A stretch of 64,000 nt of DNA from an uncultured Oscillospiraceae bacterium. GTDB taxonomy: Bacteria > Bacillota > Clostridia > Oscillospirales > Oscillospiraceae. The stretch's first letter is position 1. Each line of letters begins with the position of its first letter. Where the stretch lies: the NCBI GenBank assembly GCA_944387015.1, contig CALXDH010000004.1, positions 1 through 64,000 of the forward strand, written 5' to 3'. Below, piece by piece: positions 1 through 8,791 of this stretch. The notes beneath the pieces were generated by a model. The model saw nothing but the letters and a program-made list of their open reading frames with translations, searched no databases and had not been told where the DNA came from. The translations under genes and the position numbers were made by a program.

Positions 1-180
1 ATGGCCGGCGGCGCCGGCAGCTGGCGGGGCACCGGCGGCATGGCCACCAAGCTCTCCGCCGCCCGGATCGCCATGGACGCCGGATGCGACATGGTCATCA
101 CCAACGGCAGCCGGACCGAGGACCTCTACGGCATTGCGGAGGGCCAGGACATCGGCACCCGGTTCCTGGCAGCGCGGTAA
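1..180 (+). CDS. proB: Glutamate 5-kinase, C-terminal fragment (5' end outside window)
   Basis: The open frame runs from the window edge to a TAA at 178-180 and encodes the last 59 residues of a protein. It carries a glycine-rich GTGGMATKLSAA segment followed by A..A..AG, which is the conserved C-terminal part of the kinase domain of glutamate 5-kinase. ProB phosphorylates glutamate in the first step of proline synthesis. proA follows 80 bases downstream on the same strand and then proC, so this is the start of a proBAC cluster. The protein ends shortly after the kinase domain, so there is no PUA domain. The true start lies upstream of the window. The ATG at base 1 is internal and is not proposed as a start. 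Confidence 0.9.
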   Translation: MAGGAGSWRGTGGMATKLSAARIAMDAGCDMVITNGSRTEDLYGIAEGQDIGTRFLAAR

Positions 181-260
181 ACTCCGGTTCGTATTCTTTC
201 CATTTGAATCTGGTTTCATCATCCCGGATGCCTCCGGCATTCCGGAAAGGAGGCTTTTTC

Positions 261-1508
261 ATGACAGCATTGCAGCAGCAGGGCCAGGCGGCCAAGGATG
301 CCGCCTATGTGCTCTCCACCGCCGGTACAGCCAGAAAAAACGCAGCTTTGGCCGCCATTGCGGACACCCTGGCCCAACACCAGTCCCAGTGGCTGGAGGC
401 CAACGCCCAGGACGTGGCCGCCGCGAAAGAGGCTGGGATCCGTCCAGCCATGCTGGACCGGCTGACCCTGACGCCGGAGCGCATCGCCGGTATCGTGGAA
501 GGCGTGCGGCAGGTAGCGGCCCTGCCGGACCCCATCGGCCGGGTGGACAAGATGGAGACCCGGCCCAACGGTCTCATCATCGGACGGCGGCGGGTCCCCC
601 TGGGGGTCATCGCCATCATCTTTGAGGCCCGGCCCAACGTCACCGTAGACGCGGCGGCCCTGTGCCTCAAATCCGGCAACGCCTGCATCCTTCGGGGCGG
701 CAAGGAAGCCATCCGCTCCAACCGCTGTGCGGCGGAGCTGATGCGCCAGGCCCTGCGTACAGCAGGCCTGCCGGAGGACTGCATCTCCCTGGTGCAGGAC
801 ACCAGCCATGAGACCGCCCGGGAACTGATGCACCTCAATGATTTTGTGGATGTACTGATCCCCCGGGGCGGTGCGGGGCTGATCCGGGCCGTGGCCAAGG
901 AAGCCAGCGTCCCCGTGATCCGTACCGGAGAGGGCGTTTGCCATATCTATATCGACAACGAGGCGGACCTGGACATGGGTGCCAGGATCCTTTTCAACGC
1001 CAAGTGCTCCCGGCCCTCCGTGTGCAATGCGGCGGAATGCGTGCTGGTCCACCAGGACGTGGCGGCGGATTTCTGGAAGCTGGCCCTGCCCCTGCTGGAG
1101 GAAAAGCAGGTGGAGCTGCGGGCGGACGCAGCGGCAATGGAGATTCTGGGAGAGCGGGCAGTCCCTGCGGCAGAGAGCGACTGGGACGCAGAATACGGCG
1201 ACTATATCCTGGCCGTTCGGACCGTCCGGGACATGGATGAGGCCGTGGCCTTCATCAACCGCCACGGCACCGGCCACTCCGAGGCCATCATCACCCGCAA
1301 TTACTTCAAGGCCCAGCACTTCCTGGACTACGTGGACGCGGCGGCGGTGTATGTCAACGCCTCCACCCGCTTTACCGACGGCGGAGAGTTCGGCCTGGGT
1401 GCGGAGATCGGCATCTCCACGCAGAAAATGCATGCCCGGGGCCCCATGGGATTGGAGGAGCTGACCAGCTGCAAGTACGTCATCTACGGCGAGGGGCAGG
1501 TCCGCTGA
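261..1508 (+). CDS. proA: Gamma-glutamyl phosphate reductase
   Basis: A 415-residue protein of normal family length. It reduces gamma-glutamyl phosphate to glutamate semialdehyde with NADPH, the second step of proline synthesis. The active-site cysteine is visible as Cys255 in PSVCNAAEC, and the aldehyde-dehydrogenase-like motifs GVIAIIFEARPNVT and LIPRGGAGLI are intact. The start is placed at ATG 261 because AAAGGAGG lies at 246-253. An in-frame upstream extension would run back into proB and has no homologous look. The gene lies between proB and proC and is probably co-transcribed with them. Confidence 0.96.
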   Translation: MTALQQQGQAAKDAAYVLSTAGTARKNAALAAIADTLAQHQSQWLEANAQDVAAAKEAGIRPAMLDRLTLTPERIAGIVEGVRQVAALPDPIGRVDKMETRPNGLIIGRRRVPLGVIAIIFEARPNVTVDAAALCLKSGNACILRGGKEAIRSNRCAAELMRQALRTAGLPEDCISLVQDTSHETARELMHLNDFVDVLIPRGGAGLIRAVAKEASVPVIRTGEGVCHIYIDNEADLDMGARILFNAKCSRPSVCNAAECVLVHQDVAADFWKLALPLLEEKQVELRADAAAMEILGERAVPAAESDWDAEYGDYILAVRTVRDMDEAVAFINRHGTGHSEAIITRNYFKAQHFLDYVDAAAVYVNASTRFTDGGEFGLGAEIGISTQKMHARGPMGLEELTSCKYVIYGEGQVR

Positions 1509-1560
1509 CCGCCCCATCGCCCCAGTTTAGGACAATATATTGAGCAAAAGAGGTACGATC

Positions 1561-2361
1561 ATGCTGACATTTGGATTTATCGGAACCGGAAACATGGGCG
1601 GTGCCCTGGCCCGGGCGGCCCGGAAGCGCCTGGACGGCAGGCAGCTGCTGCTGGCAAACCGGACGGCGGCCAAGGCGGAAACCCTGGCTGCGGAGCTGGG
1701 TGCCCAGACCGTTGACAATCAGACCGCCGCGGCCCAGGCCACCTATCTTTTTCTGGGCGTGAAGCCCCAGATGATGGCGGAGATGCTCTCGGACATCGCC
1801 CCGGTGCTGGCCGCCCGGAAGGACCGCTTCTTCCTGGTGCCCATGGCAGCAGGGCTTACCATTGCGGACATCCAGCGCCAGGCGGGCGGCGCATACCCGG
1901 TGATCCGCATCATGCCCAACACCCCCTCCTCCATCGGAGAGGGCATGATCCTCTATACCTGCGGCGACGGCGTCACCAAGGAAGAGGAGCAGACCTTCCT
2001 GGACGCCATGTCCGGTGCCGGAAAACTTGCCCCCCTGCCGGAGCGCCTCATTGACGCGGGAAGCTCTGTGGCGGGCTGCGGTCCGGCCTTCGTGGACCTC
2101 TTTATCGAGGCGCTGGCAGACGGCGGCGTGGCCTGTGGCCTGCCCCGGTCCACGGCGATGGAACTGGCCGCCCAGATGGTGGCGGGTTCCGCCCGGCTGG
2201 TACTGGAGAGCGGCAGCCACCCCGGCGTATTGAAGGATGCCGTCTGCTCTCCCGGCGGCACCACCATCCAAGGCGTCCGGACGCTGGAAAAAGCCGGTTT
2301 CCGGGGCGCGGTGATGGACGCCGTCATCGCCGCTTATGAGAAAAACGCGAACCTGAAGTAA
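1561..2361 (+). CDS. proC: Pyrroline-5-carboxylate reductase
   Basis: A 266-residue protein that catalyses the last step of proline synthesis, NAD(P)H-dependent reduction of pyrroline-5-carboxylate. The Rossmann nucleotide-binding motif GFIGTGNMGGA sits at residues 4-14. The family signature region with VIRIMPNTP and the C-terminal stretch SPGGTTIQGVRTLE are present. ATG 1561 is preferred over an in-frame TTG at 1540 because AAAAGAGG at 1546-1553 is correctly spaced and the protein then begins directly at the first strand of the fold. It is the last gene of the proBAC cluster and is followed by a terminator at 2416-2452. Confidence 0.95.
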   Translation: MLTFGFIGTGNMGGALARAARKRLDGRQLLLANRTAAKAETLAAELGAQTVDNQTAAAQATYLFLGVKPQMMAEMLSDIAPVLAARKDRFFLVPMAAGLTIADIQRQAGGAYPVIRIMPNTPSSIGEGMILYTCGDGVTKEEEQTFLDAMSGAGKLAPLPERLIDAGSSVAGCGPAFVDLFIEALADGGVACGLPRSTAMELAAQMVAGSARLVLESGSHPGVLKDAVCSPGGTTIQGVRTLEKAGFRGAVMDAVIAAYEKNANLK

Positions 2362-2415
2362 GCCGCCGCGGCAGTCTTGATGCCGCCCCTGACAAAACGA
2401 ATACCCAGCAGATGA

Positions 2416-2452
2416 AAAGCAGCCGCGGGGGAGTTCCCCGCGGCTGCTTTTT
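2416..2452. terminator. Bidirectional intrinsic terminator after proC
   Basis: A perfect 14-base-pair stem (AAGCAGCCGCGGGG with its complement) closes a short GAGTT loop, is followed by TTTTTC on the plus strand and is preceded by an A-rich base. It lies between convergent proC and the nucleotidase gene and can serve both. Confidence 0.85.
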
Positions 2453-2478
2453 CACAGTCAAACCGGTATGTTGTTTTC

Positions 2479-4707
2479 TCAGGCGGCCTGCTGGACAGTC
2501 GTCTCCGCTGCGACCTTCTGGCAGAAGTTCGCCAGGAACTCGGCCACCTCATACCGCAGGGCGGCATCGGTGGGACGGAGCGCCTTATCGGCGATCAGCA
2601 CGCCGGAGCCTACCGCCCACTCCATGGCTTCCTGGGCATACTCGCTGACGGCCTCCCAGTCGGCATAGACGCCGATGATCGTCGCCGTCTTGGAGACATC
2701 ATACTCCATGAGCTGAGCATAGCGGTACAGGATCGTCAAAAACTGCTGGCGGGAGATGGCCTGGCCGGGCGCAAAGGTGGTGGCAGTGGTCCCGTTGGTC
2801 AGACCCTTCTCCGCCGCCCAGGTGATGGCCTGCCGGAAGGGAGAATCTGCCGCCACGTCGGTGAAGGGGCATGTCCCCGCAGGTGCGGGAGAGCCGTTCA
2901 TCCGCCACAGCACGGTGACCATCTGGCCCCGGGTCAAGGTGGAAAGGGGGGCGAAGGTGGTCTCGGTGACACCCTTGAAGATGTTGTTGTCGTAGCAGTA
3001 CTTCACTTCGTCATAGTAGGCGGCGTCAGCAGCCACATCGGTGAAGGGCAGACCCTTCTCAATGGTGATCCGGCCGTTGGGCGCACCATAGTCCTCGGCG
3101 GTGACAACGCCGTCCAGCTCGTCGGTGATGTAGTCCATGACCACCTCGTCCATGGGGAGTCCCAGGTCGTAGTTCACAGAAGCAGCGGCAAATGCATAGT
3201 AGGTATCGCCGCCGGCAGCCATGAAGTCGTTGGTGGCAATGGTATAGGTGGCGTTCTTGTCAAACGCCTTGCCGCCCACGGTCTGGATGCTCACGCGCTG
3301 GATGCTCTTGGGGCCATAATAGGTGGAGCCGGGATACAGATCGCCCTGGTCATAGGCCTTGGTGGTATCCACCGTGAAGGTGATGCCGCTGACCTGGGGG
3401 AAACCGCCGATGGCGGTGGGGGTGCAGTAGGTGGACGCCTCCAGAGCCTCCAACAGCTCCGCACCGGTGACCTTGACGATGCTCAGCGTGTTGCCGAAGG
3501 GCAGCACAGTGTTGATGTCCTTCTTAGTGATGTTGCCCTTGGCGATCGAGGCGCGGATACCGCCGCCGTTGGTCACCGCCGCATCCACATGGGTACCTTC
3601 CTTCTCAGCGCCCCAGACCAGTGCATCGGTGATCAGGTCGCCCAGATTGGTCTCCTCGGTGCGGTTGCCGGGCTCCTTCTCGCCGTTGAGATCCACTTCC
3701 GTCTTGGCAAAAGCTGCGCCGTATTCCTTGTCGATCTCCGCCTGAATGGCAGCGGCACGGTCGGCCACGGTCTTGTCAGCGTCGGTCAGGGAATCCAGAG
3801 GATAGGACTTGGCAGACACACGTCCGTCCTCGCCGATGGTCACAACGCCCACGTTCTCCAGCTTGGTGCCGGTGGAGGTCAGGACGGTGCCGTTGACCAT
3901 GTCAGTTCCGGAGGTGACGACAACGTCACCCGCCTGGGTCTGGGTACCGCCCAGCGCCACGAGGATGTCCTCCTGGGTGGAGTGAGAATGGCCGTCGATG
4001 AACACGTCGATGCCATCTACCTCCTCCAGAAGATCGATGGAGCGGTTGCCGGTGGATTCCGCGTCAATCCCCAGGTGCCCCAGGCAGACGATGTACTCGC
4101 AGTGCGCATCCTCCAGCAGCTGCACCTCCGCCCGGGCCAGGTCGAACATCTCCTCCCCAGCCAGGAACGTCACACCCTTGATCTTGGCAGGATTGGCCTT
4201 GGTGGCCGTCTCGGGCGTATCCAGTCCGAACACGCCGATCTTGGTGCCATCAGGCGTGGTGAAGATCATGTGATCCTCAAAAGCCGGTCTGCCGTTGTAT
4301 TCAATGTTGGCAGCCACGATGGCGAAGTCGGCGTCCTTTTCCAGGGCCTTGATGTTGTCGTAGCCATAGTCGAACTCATGGTTGCCCAGGCTCACCACAT
4401 CATAGCCCGCCAGGTTCATCAGTTCCACAGCGGTGGCGCCCTGAGACGTGCTGACAGTGGGATCACCCTGGATGAAGTCGCCCGCATCCATCAGCAGCAC
4501 ATAGGCACCCCGGGCCTCGTATGCATCTTTGAGCGCCGCCACCTTAGCATAGCCGCCGATGGCGCCGTGCACGTCATTGGTATGCAGGATCACGATGTCT
4601 CCGGCCATGTCTCCCGTGGCGGCCGTGTCCGCGGCGCCGGCGGTGACGGTCAGGGAGAACAGCATCGCCAGTACCAGGAACAGGGATAAGAATCTGTGTT
4701 TCTTCAT
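2479..4707 (-). CDS. Secreted 5'-nucleotidase/cyclic phosphodiesterase with three SLH domains
   Basis: A 742-residue secreted enzyme. A signal peptide covers about residues 1-25 (hydrophobic core, then AGAAD). The calcineurin-type metallophosphatase domain follows, with HTNDVHG at about 41-47, GNHEFDYG and GHSHS as metal ligands. The 5'-nucleotidase C-terminal substrate domain spans about 335-510. Three S-layer homology repeats fill about 575-740 and begin with FTDVAADAAYY, so the enzyme is probably held on the cell wall through a secondary polymer. The family removes phosphate from extracellular nucleotides and supplies nucleosides and phosphate. The gene is monocistronic and divergent from the dihydropyrimidinase-type gene. 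The start has AAAGGAGG just upstream. The exact substrate is not readable from sequence. Confidence 0.92.
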   Translation of the reverse strand: MKKHRFLSLFLVLAMLFSLTVTAGAADTAATGDMAGDIVILHTNDVHGAIGGYAKVAALKDAYEARGAYVLLMDAGDFIQGDPTVSTSQGATAVELMNLAGYDVVSLGNHEFDYGYDNIKALEKDADFAIVAANIEYNGRPAFEDHMIFTTPDGTKIGVFGLDTPETATKANPAKIKGVTFLAGEEMFDLARAEVQLLEDAHCEYIVCLGHLGIDAESTGNRSIDLLEEVDGIDVFIDGHSHSTQEDILVALGGTQTQAGDVVVTSGTDMVNGTVLTSTGTKLENVGVVTIGEDGRVSAKSYPLDSLTDADKTVADRAAAIQAEIDKEYGAAFAKTEVDLNGEKEPGNRTEETNLGDLITDALVWGAEKEGTHVDAAVTNGGGIRASIAKGNITKKDINTVLPFGNTLSIVKVTGAELLEALEASTYCTPTAIGGFPQVSGITFTVDTTKAYDQGDLYPGSTYYGPKSIQRVSIQTVGGKAFDKNATYTIATNDFMAAGGDTYYAFAAASVNYDLGLPMDEVVMDYITDELDGVVTAEDYGAPNGRITIEKGLPFTDVAADAAYYDEVKYCYDNNIFKGVTETTFAPLSTLTRGQMVTVLWRMNGSPAPAGTCPFTDVAADSPFRQAITWAAEKGLTNGTTATTFAPGQAISRQQFLTILYRYAQLMEYDVSKTATIIGVYADWEAVSEYAQEAMEWAVGSGVLIADKALRPTDAALRYEVAEFLANFCQKVAAETTVQQAA

Positions 4708-4759
4708 TCTCTATGCCTCCTTTACGATTTTGGAACTTCCTCGCCCGGATGATAGCTTC

Positions 4760-4788
4760 AGTATAGCACATCTCACAAAAAAGGACAG
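4760..4788 (-). promoter_or_regulatory. Candidate promoter of the 5'-nucleotidase gene
   Basis: Reading the minus strand there is an extended -10 box, TGCTATACT (TATACT at 4760-4765). The -35 region at 4783-4788, CTGTCC, is weak. It lies about 55 bases before the start codon. Confidence 0.5.
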
Positions 4789-4873
4789 GGTCATTCTCAC
4801 CGCTTTGTGTTAAAATTTTACAAAGATTTTTCATTTGTTTTGTCAAATCAAATGGTGCTTCCCACTCCCACAC

Positions 4874-4902
4874 TGGAAAATCAAAACCGTACATGCTATA
4901 CT
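4874..4902 (+). promoter_or_regulatory. Candidate promoter of the dihydropyrimidinase-type gene
   Basis: TATACT at 4897-4902 is preceded by TG at the extended -10 position. TGGAAA at 4874-4879 lies 17 bases upstream as a moderate -35. The start codon at 4966 is about 57 bases beyond the predicted transcription start. Confidence 0.5.
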
Positions 4903-4965
4903 GTCCACAGAATATGACCTGTGCAGACTTTGCCGGAAAGAGCCGGCAGAATGGAGGTTACCTAT

Positions 4966-6342
4966 ATGCAAACACTGCTCAAAGGCGGCACCGTGGTCTC
5001 CGGCACCGGTATGCACCGGGCCGACGTGCGTATTGACGGCGAAAAAATCGTTCAAGTGGGGCGAAAGCTGGACGGCGGCGAGGCCCAGGTGATCGATGTC
5101 ACCGGCTGCCTGCTCTTCCCCGGCTTTATCGACGCTCACACCCATTTCGATCTGGATGTGGCCGGTACCACTACCGCCGACGACTTTTACACCGGCAGCC
5201 GGGCGGCCCTGCGGGGCGGCACCACCACCGTCATCGACTTTGCCTGTCCCAACAAGGGGGAATCCCTCCACTACGGACTGGACCTCTGGCATCGGAAGGC
5301 CGACGGGCGGACCTTCTGCGATTACGGCTTCCACATGACCATCGACGACTGGAATGAATCCATCCGCGCGGAACTTCCGGACATGTTCGCCGCCGGTATC
5401 TCCTCTTTTAAAATGTATCTCACCTACCCGGCCATGATGATCGGCGACCGGGACATCTACTGGGCACTGAAGGAGCTGCGGGGCCTGGGCGGCATCGCCG
5501 GGTTCCACTGTGAGAACGCCGGCGTCATCGACGGCATGATCGCCGAGCGGAAGGCTGCCGGTCAGCTCTCCCCCGCCTCCCATCCCCTGACCCGTCCCGC
5601 GGGCCTGGAAGCCGAGGCCGTCAGCCGGCTGCTGCGCATCGCCCAGGCGGCGGACTGCCCGGTGGTGATCGTCCACCTCACCAACCAGGAGGCCCTCAAG
5701 GAGGTGGAGCACGCCCGCCGCCGGGGTCAGAAGGTCTACGTGGAGACCTGCCCCCAGTACCTGCTGCTGGATGAGCATGTGTACTTTGACCCGGACTACT
5801 CCTCCGCCGCCCGGTACGTCTGCGCCCCGCCCCTGCGGGCCAAGGAGGAGCAGGACCGTTTGTGGAAGGCACTGCGCCGGGGCGAGATCCAGACCATCTC
5901 CACCGACCACTGCTCCTTCACCCTGGCCCAGAAGGACATGGGCCGGGAGGACTTCACCAAGATCCCCGGCGGACTGCCCGGCGTGGAGACCCGGGGCGAG
6001 CTGATCTATTCCTACGGCGTGGCCAAGCGGCGGATCTCCGCCGCCCGGATGTGCCGCTGCCTGAGCGAGAACCCCGCCCGGCTCTACGGGCTCTTCCCCC
6101 GCAAGGGCATCCTCCGCCCCGGCAGCGACGCGGACATCGTCGTCTATGACCCCACGCTCAGCCATGTGATCCGGGCGGAGGACTGCGTGGCCAATGTGGA
6201 CTACAATCCCTACGAGGGCTTTTCCACCGTGGGCGGAATCCGCCAGGTTTGGCTGCGGGGACAGCTCTCCGTCAGTGAGGGCAAGGTGCTGGCGGAAACA
6301 CCGGCGGGCCGCTATATGGCCCGGGGCAAAAATTCCCTGTAA
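4966..6342 (+). CDS. Dihydropyrimidinase / D-hydantoinase family amidohydrolase
   Basis: A 458-residue cyclic amidohydrolase of the dihydropyrimidinase/hydantoinase/allantoinase family, which opens cyclic diamides such as dihydrouracil or 5-substituted hydantoins. The binuclear metal site is complete: His58 and His60 (DAHTHFD), Lys149 in SSFKMYL (the lysine carboxylated in this family), His181 (GFHCENAG), a later VIVHLT histidine and Asp314 in STDHCSF. GGGAGG-like AATGGAGG at 4950-4957 favours ATG 4966 over upstream in-frame starts. It stands alone between a divergent nucleotidase and a convergent acetyltransferase, with no other pyrimidine-degradation gene next to it. Substrate choice among dihydrouracil, hydantoin and related rings cannot be decided here. 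Confidence 0.88.
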   Translation: MQTLLKGGTVVSGTGMHRADVRIDGEKIVQVGRKLDGGEAQVIDVTGCLLFPGFIDAHTHFDLDVAGTTTADDFYTGSRAALRGGTTTVIDFACPNKGESLHYGLDLWHRKADGRTFCDYGFHMTIDDWNESIRAELPDMFAAGISSFKMYLTYPAMMIGDRDIYWALKELRGLGGIAGFHCENAGVIDGMIAERKAAGQLSPASHPLTRPAGLEAEAVSRLLRIAQAADCPVVIVHLTNQEALKEVEHARRRGQKVYVETCPQYLLLDEHVYFDPDYSSAARYVCAPPLRAKEEQDRLWKALRRGEIQTISTDHCSFTLAQKDMGREDFTKIPGGLPGVETRGELIYSYGVAKRRISAARMCRCLSENPARLYGLFPRKGILRPGSDADIVVYDPTLSHVIRAEDCVANVDYNPYEGFSTVGGIRQVWLRGQLSVSEGKVLAETPAGRYMARGKNSL

Positions 6343-6366
6343 GCCCACCTCTTTTCTGAAGACACC

Positions 6367-6408
6367 AAAAAACGGGAGACCCGATTCTTGACCGGGTCTC
6401 CCGTTTTG
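6367..6408. terminator. Bidirectional intrinsic terminator
   Basis: A 15-16 bp stem AAAACGGGAGACCCG with its exact complement closes an ATTCTTGAC-type loop and has A-run and T-run flanks on both sides. It separates two convergent genes. Confidence 0.85.
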
Positions 6409-6425
6409 CTGTCTTTGCCCGCTTT

Positions 6426-7073
6426 TCACGCCGGCGGCTCACACCCTCCGGCGATGTCCGCAAGTTCCCGTTCCAGCGCCTGGTAAAACCGGGCGATGTG
6501 GATCCCGTCCACCAGGGCGTGGTTTGCCAGCAGCGACACCGGAAGCAGCGTCCGCTCTCCCTGCCGGTCATACTTTCCCCAGGTGATCCTGGGATTGCTG
6601 TCCGCCGGCACCGGTGTGGGCTGTACCAGCGCCGTGTAACTGAGCCAGGGGACACAGGAGACGAAGAGCAGCCGCTCCTGCTCCTGGTCCTCCAGGGACG
6701 GATGCTCCATGGCCCGGGCCTGCTCCGCCGCTGCGTAGGGCAAAAATTCCGCCAGGGGCAAAACCGCATCCAGCCGGCAGTAGCAATAGCTCCCGTCCGG
6801 CAGCGCCACCGTGTGGGAAGTGGGACAGCGGTCGTATTCCACCACCGCCTCCCCCCGCACCCGCCGCCGCAGTTCCGGCACGGCGTTGGCCGCTCGGGCG
6901 GCGGCGTAGAGCACCGTCAGGAAAAAGCTGCTGCCCGTCCGCTTTGTCCACGCCAGCACCTGCGTCACATCCACCGGCACCGTTACCCCCACATAGGGAT
7001 TGGCCAGAGATCGAAAGTAGTCAAACTGTGCCCGGCGGGGATCCCGGGACAGATCCACCACATGAAAGGACAT
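6426..7073 (-). CDS. Chloramphenicol acetyltransferase-like protein
   Basis: A 215-residue protein with the length and layout of the CAT (CatA-type) acyltransferase family, which acetylates small hydroxylated substrates with acetyl-CoA. The C-terminal catalytic motif appears as NHALVDGIH, so the HxxxD pair is intact although the histidine before it in classical CAT (HHxxxDG) is asparagine. The start MSFHVVDLS is chosen because AGGAGG lies at a normal distance upstream. Whether it gives chloramphenicol resistance is unknown; many such proteins in Firmicutes are uncharacterised xenobiotic acetyltransferases. It is a single gene on the minus strand, divergent from the AbrB-type gene. Confidence 0.8.
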   Translation of the reverse strand: MSFHVVDLSRDPRRAQFDYFRSLANPYVGVTVPVDVTQVLAWTKRTGSSFFLTVLYAAARAANAVPELRRRVRGEAVVEYDRCPTSHTVALPDGSYCYCRLDAVLPLAEFLPYAAAEQARAMEHPSLEDQEQERLLFVSCVPWLSYTALVQPTPVPADSNPRITWGKYDRQGERTLLPVSLLANHALVDGIHIARFYQALERELADIAGGCEPPA

Positions 7074-7251
7074 CTTCTTCTGCCTCCTGCTCTGTTTTTT
7101 TCCACAGTGTAGCAGAAATCCCGTCACTTTGCACGATTTTTTTCTTTCAGGACAGATTTGCTTGCCATTTCGTTCCAGCCGTGCTATGATTCACATTTGT
7201 GTGAAAAATATGATTTTTGAAAGGGACGGTTTTATGCCTGGAGGCAAACAT

Positions 7252-7476
7252 ATGCTGGGACGATCTAAAAACCGGGTTTTCGGAACCGCCAAGGTGGGAG
7301 ACCGGGGACAGATCGTCATTCCCCAGGAAGCCCGCCGTTTTTTCGGCATCTCCCCGGGAGATACGCTGCTGATTCTGGGCAACGAGGCCAGCGGCCTTGT
7401 TGTGACCAAGCCGGAGATCCTGAACGATCTGGCGGATGAAATTTTAGGAAAAGAGGAAGGACACGATGGACATTGA
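7252..7476 (+). CDS. AbrB/SpoVT-type DNA-binding regulator
   Basis: A 74-residue protein made of a single swapped-hairpin AbrB domain: VFGTAKVGDRGQIVIPQEARRFFGISPGDTLL is the typical beta-strand arrangement. Such proteins bind DNA as dimers and act as transition-state regulators or antitoxins. GGAGG at 7240-7244 gives ATG 7252 the best ribosome site. An ATG at 7234 with weaker GAAAGGGA is the alternative and would add six residues. Its 3' end overlaps the next gene by 11 bases, so translation of the two is probably coupled and this protein probably regulates its own operon. No toxin gene follows, so an antitoxin role is unlikely. Confidence 0.85.
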   Translation: MLGRSKNRVFGTAKVGDRGQIVIPQEARRFFGISPGDTLLILGNEASGLVVTKPEILNDLADEILGKEEGHDGH

Positions 7477-8752
7477 GACCATGTATGAACAGCTGGGTGT
7501 CAGCCGGGCTGTCTATGAATACGGAGAAAGCGTACTGCGGGATCTGCGTCCCCGGTTCGACGCCATTGACCAGACGGCGGAGATCAACCAGGGCAAGGTG
7601 CTCCACGCCATGCAGAAAAACAAGGTGAACGCCACTCACTTCGCTGCTACCACCGGTTACGGCTACGACGATGAGGGCCGGGACAATCTGGAGCGGGTAT
7701 ACGCCGACGTGTTCCACACGGAAGCGGCGCTGGTCCGGCCCCAGATCACCTGCGGCACCCACGCCCTGACGGTGGCCCTCAGCGCCAATCTGCTGCCGGG
7801 AGATGAGCTGCTCTCCGCCGCCGGCGCGCCCTATGACACGCTGGAGGAAGTCATCGGCATCCGGGAGAGCAAGTGCTCTTTGAAGGAATACGGCGTCACC
7901 TATGCCCAGGCGGATCTGGAAGAGGATGGCACCTTTGATTTCGACGCCATTCGGGAGAAGATCAACCCCCGCACCAAACTCGTCACCATCCAGCGCTCCA
8001 AGGGTTATGCCACCCGTCCCTCCTTCTCCGTGGCACAGATCGGGGAAGTGATCGCCTTCTGCAAATCCGTCAAGCCGGACGTGAAGGTGATGGTGGACAA
8101 CTGCTACGGCGAATTTGTGGAGACTCTGGAGCCCTCCGACCTGGGCGCCGACATGGTAGTGGGCAGCCTCATCAAGAACCCCGGCGGCGGTCTGGCCCCC
8201 ATCGGCGGTTATATCTGCGGCACCAAGGAGTGCGTGGAACGGTGCGCCTACCGGCTCTCCGCCCCCGGCCTGGGCCAGGAAGTGGGCGCAAACCTGGGCC
8301 TGATGCCCGCCTTCTACCAGGGCCTGTTCCTCTCCCCCACGGTGGTCTCCGGCGCACTGAAGGGCGCCATCTTCGCCGCCAATATCTATGAGAAGCTGGG
8401 CTTTGCCTGCGTTCCCTCCGCCGAGGAGGACCGCCACGACATCATCCAGGCGGTGACCCTTGGCAGCCGGGAGGCCATGGTGGCCTTCTGCAAGGGCATC
8501 CAGGCCGCCGCGCCGGTGGACAGCTACGTGACCCCGGAGCCCTGGGCCATGCCCGGCTACGACAGCGACGTCATCATGGCTGCCGGCGCTTTCGTTCAGG
8601 GCAGCTCTATCGAACTCTCTGCCGACGGCCCCATCCGTCCGCCCTATGCGGTCTACTTCCAGGGCGGCCTGACCTGGTACCACGCAAAGCTGGGCATTCT
8701 CATGAGTCTGCAGAAGCTGGTGGAGGCCGGGATCGTCCGTCTGCCCGCTTAA
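7466..8752 (+). CDS. YnbB/Alr-family PLP enzyme (methionine gamma-lyase-like, 'aluminium resistance protein')
   Basis: A 428-residue fold-type I PLP enzyme closely matching the family annotated as cystathionine beta-lyase-like proteins involved in aluminium resistance (B. subtilis YnbB). Lys237 in GSLIKNPGGGLAP is the probable PLP-binding lysine, and VMVDNCYGEF carries the cofactor aspartate. The long segment QNKVNATHFAATTGYGYDD-like near residue 45 is typical of this family. The biochemical reaction of the family is not established; a C-S lyase activity is inferred from homology. It overlaps the AbrB-type gene and is followed 39 bases later by a transporter gene, so the three probably form one operon. 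Confidence 0.85.
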   Translation: MDIETMYEQLGVSRAVYEYGESVLRDLRPRFDAIDQTAEINQGKVLHAMQKNKVNATHFAATTGYGYDDEGRDNLERVYADVFHTEAALVRPQITCGTHALTVALSANLLPGDELLSAAGAPYDTLEEVIGIRESKCSLKEYGVTYAQADLEEDGTFDFDAIREKINPRTKLVTIQRSKGYATRPSFSVAQIGEVIAFCKSVKPDVKVMVDNCYGEFVETLEPSDLGADMVVGSLIKNPGGGLAPIGGYICGTKECVERCAYRLSAPGLGQEVGANLGLMPAFYQGLFLSPTVVSGALKGAIFAANIYEKLGFACVPSAEEDRHDIIQAVTLGSREAMVAFCKGIQAAAPVDSYVTPEPWAMPGYDSDVIMAAGAFVQGSSIELSADGPIRPPYAVYFQGGLTWYHAKLGILMSLQKLVEAGIVRLPA

Positions 8753-8791
8753 ATCATTTCATTTTAGTTTGTGTTAGGAGAAATACGTATT

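Noticed and set aside
84-260. Extension of proA upstream to base 84
   Set aside because: It overlaps the end of proB in another frame and has no homologous content; ATG 261 has the correct ribosome site and family length.
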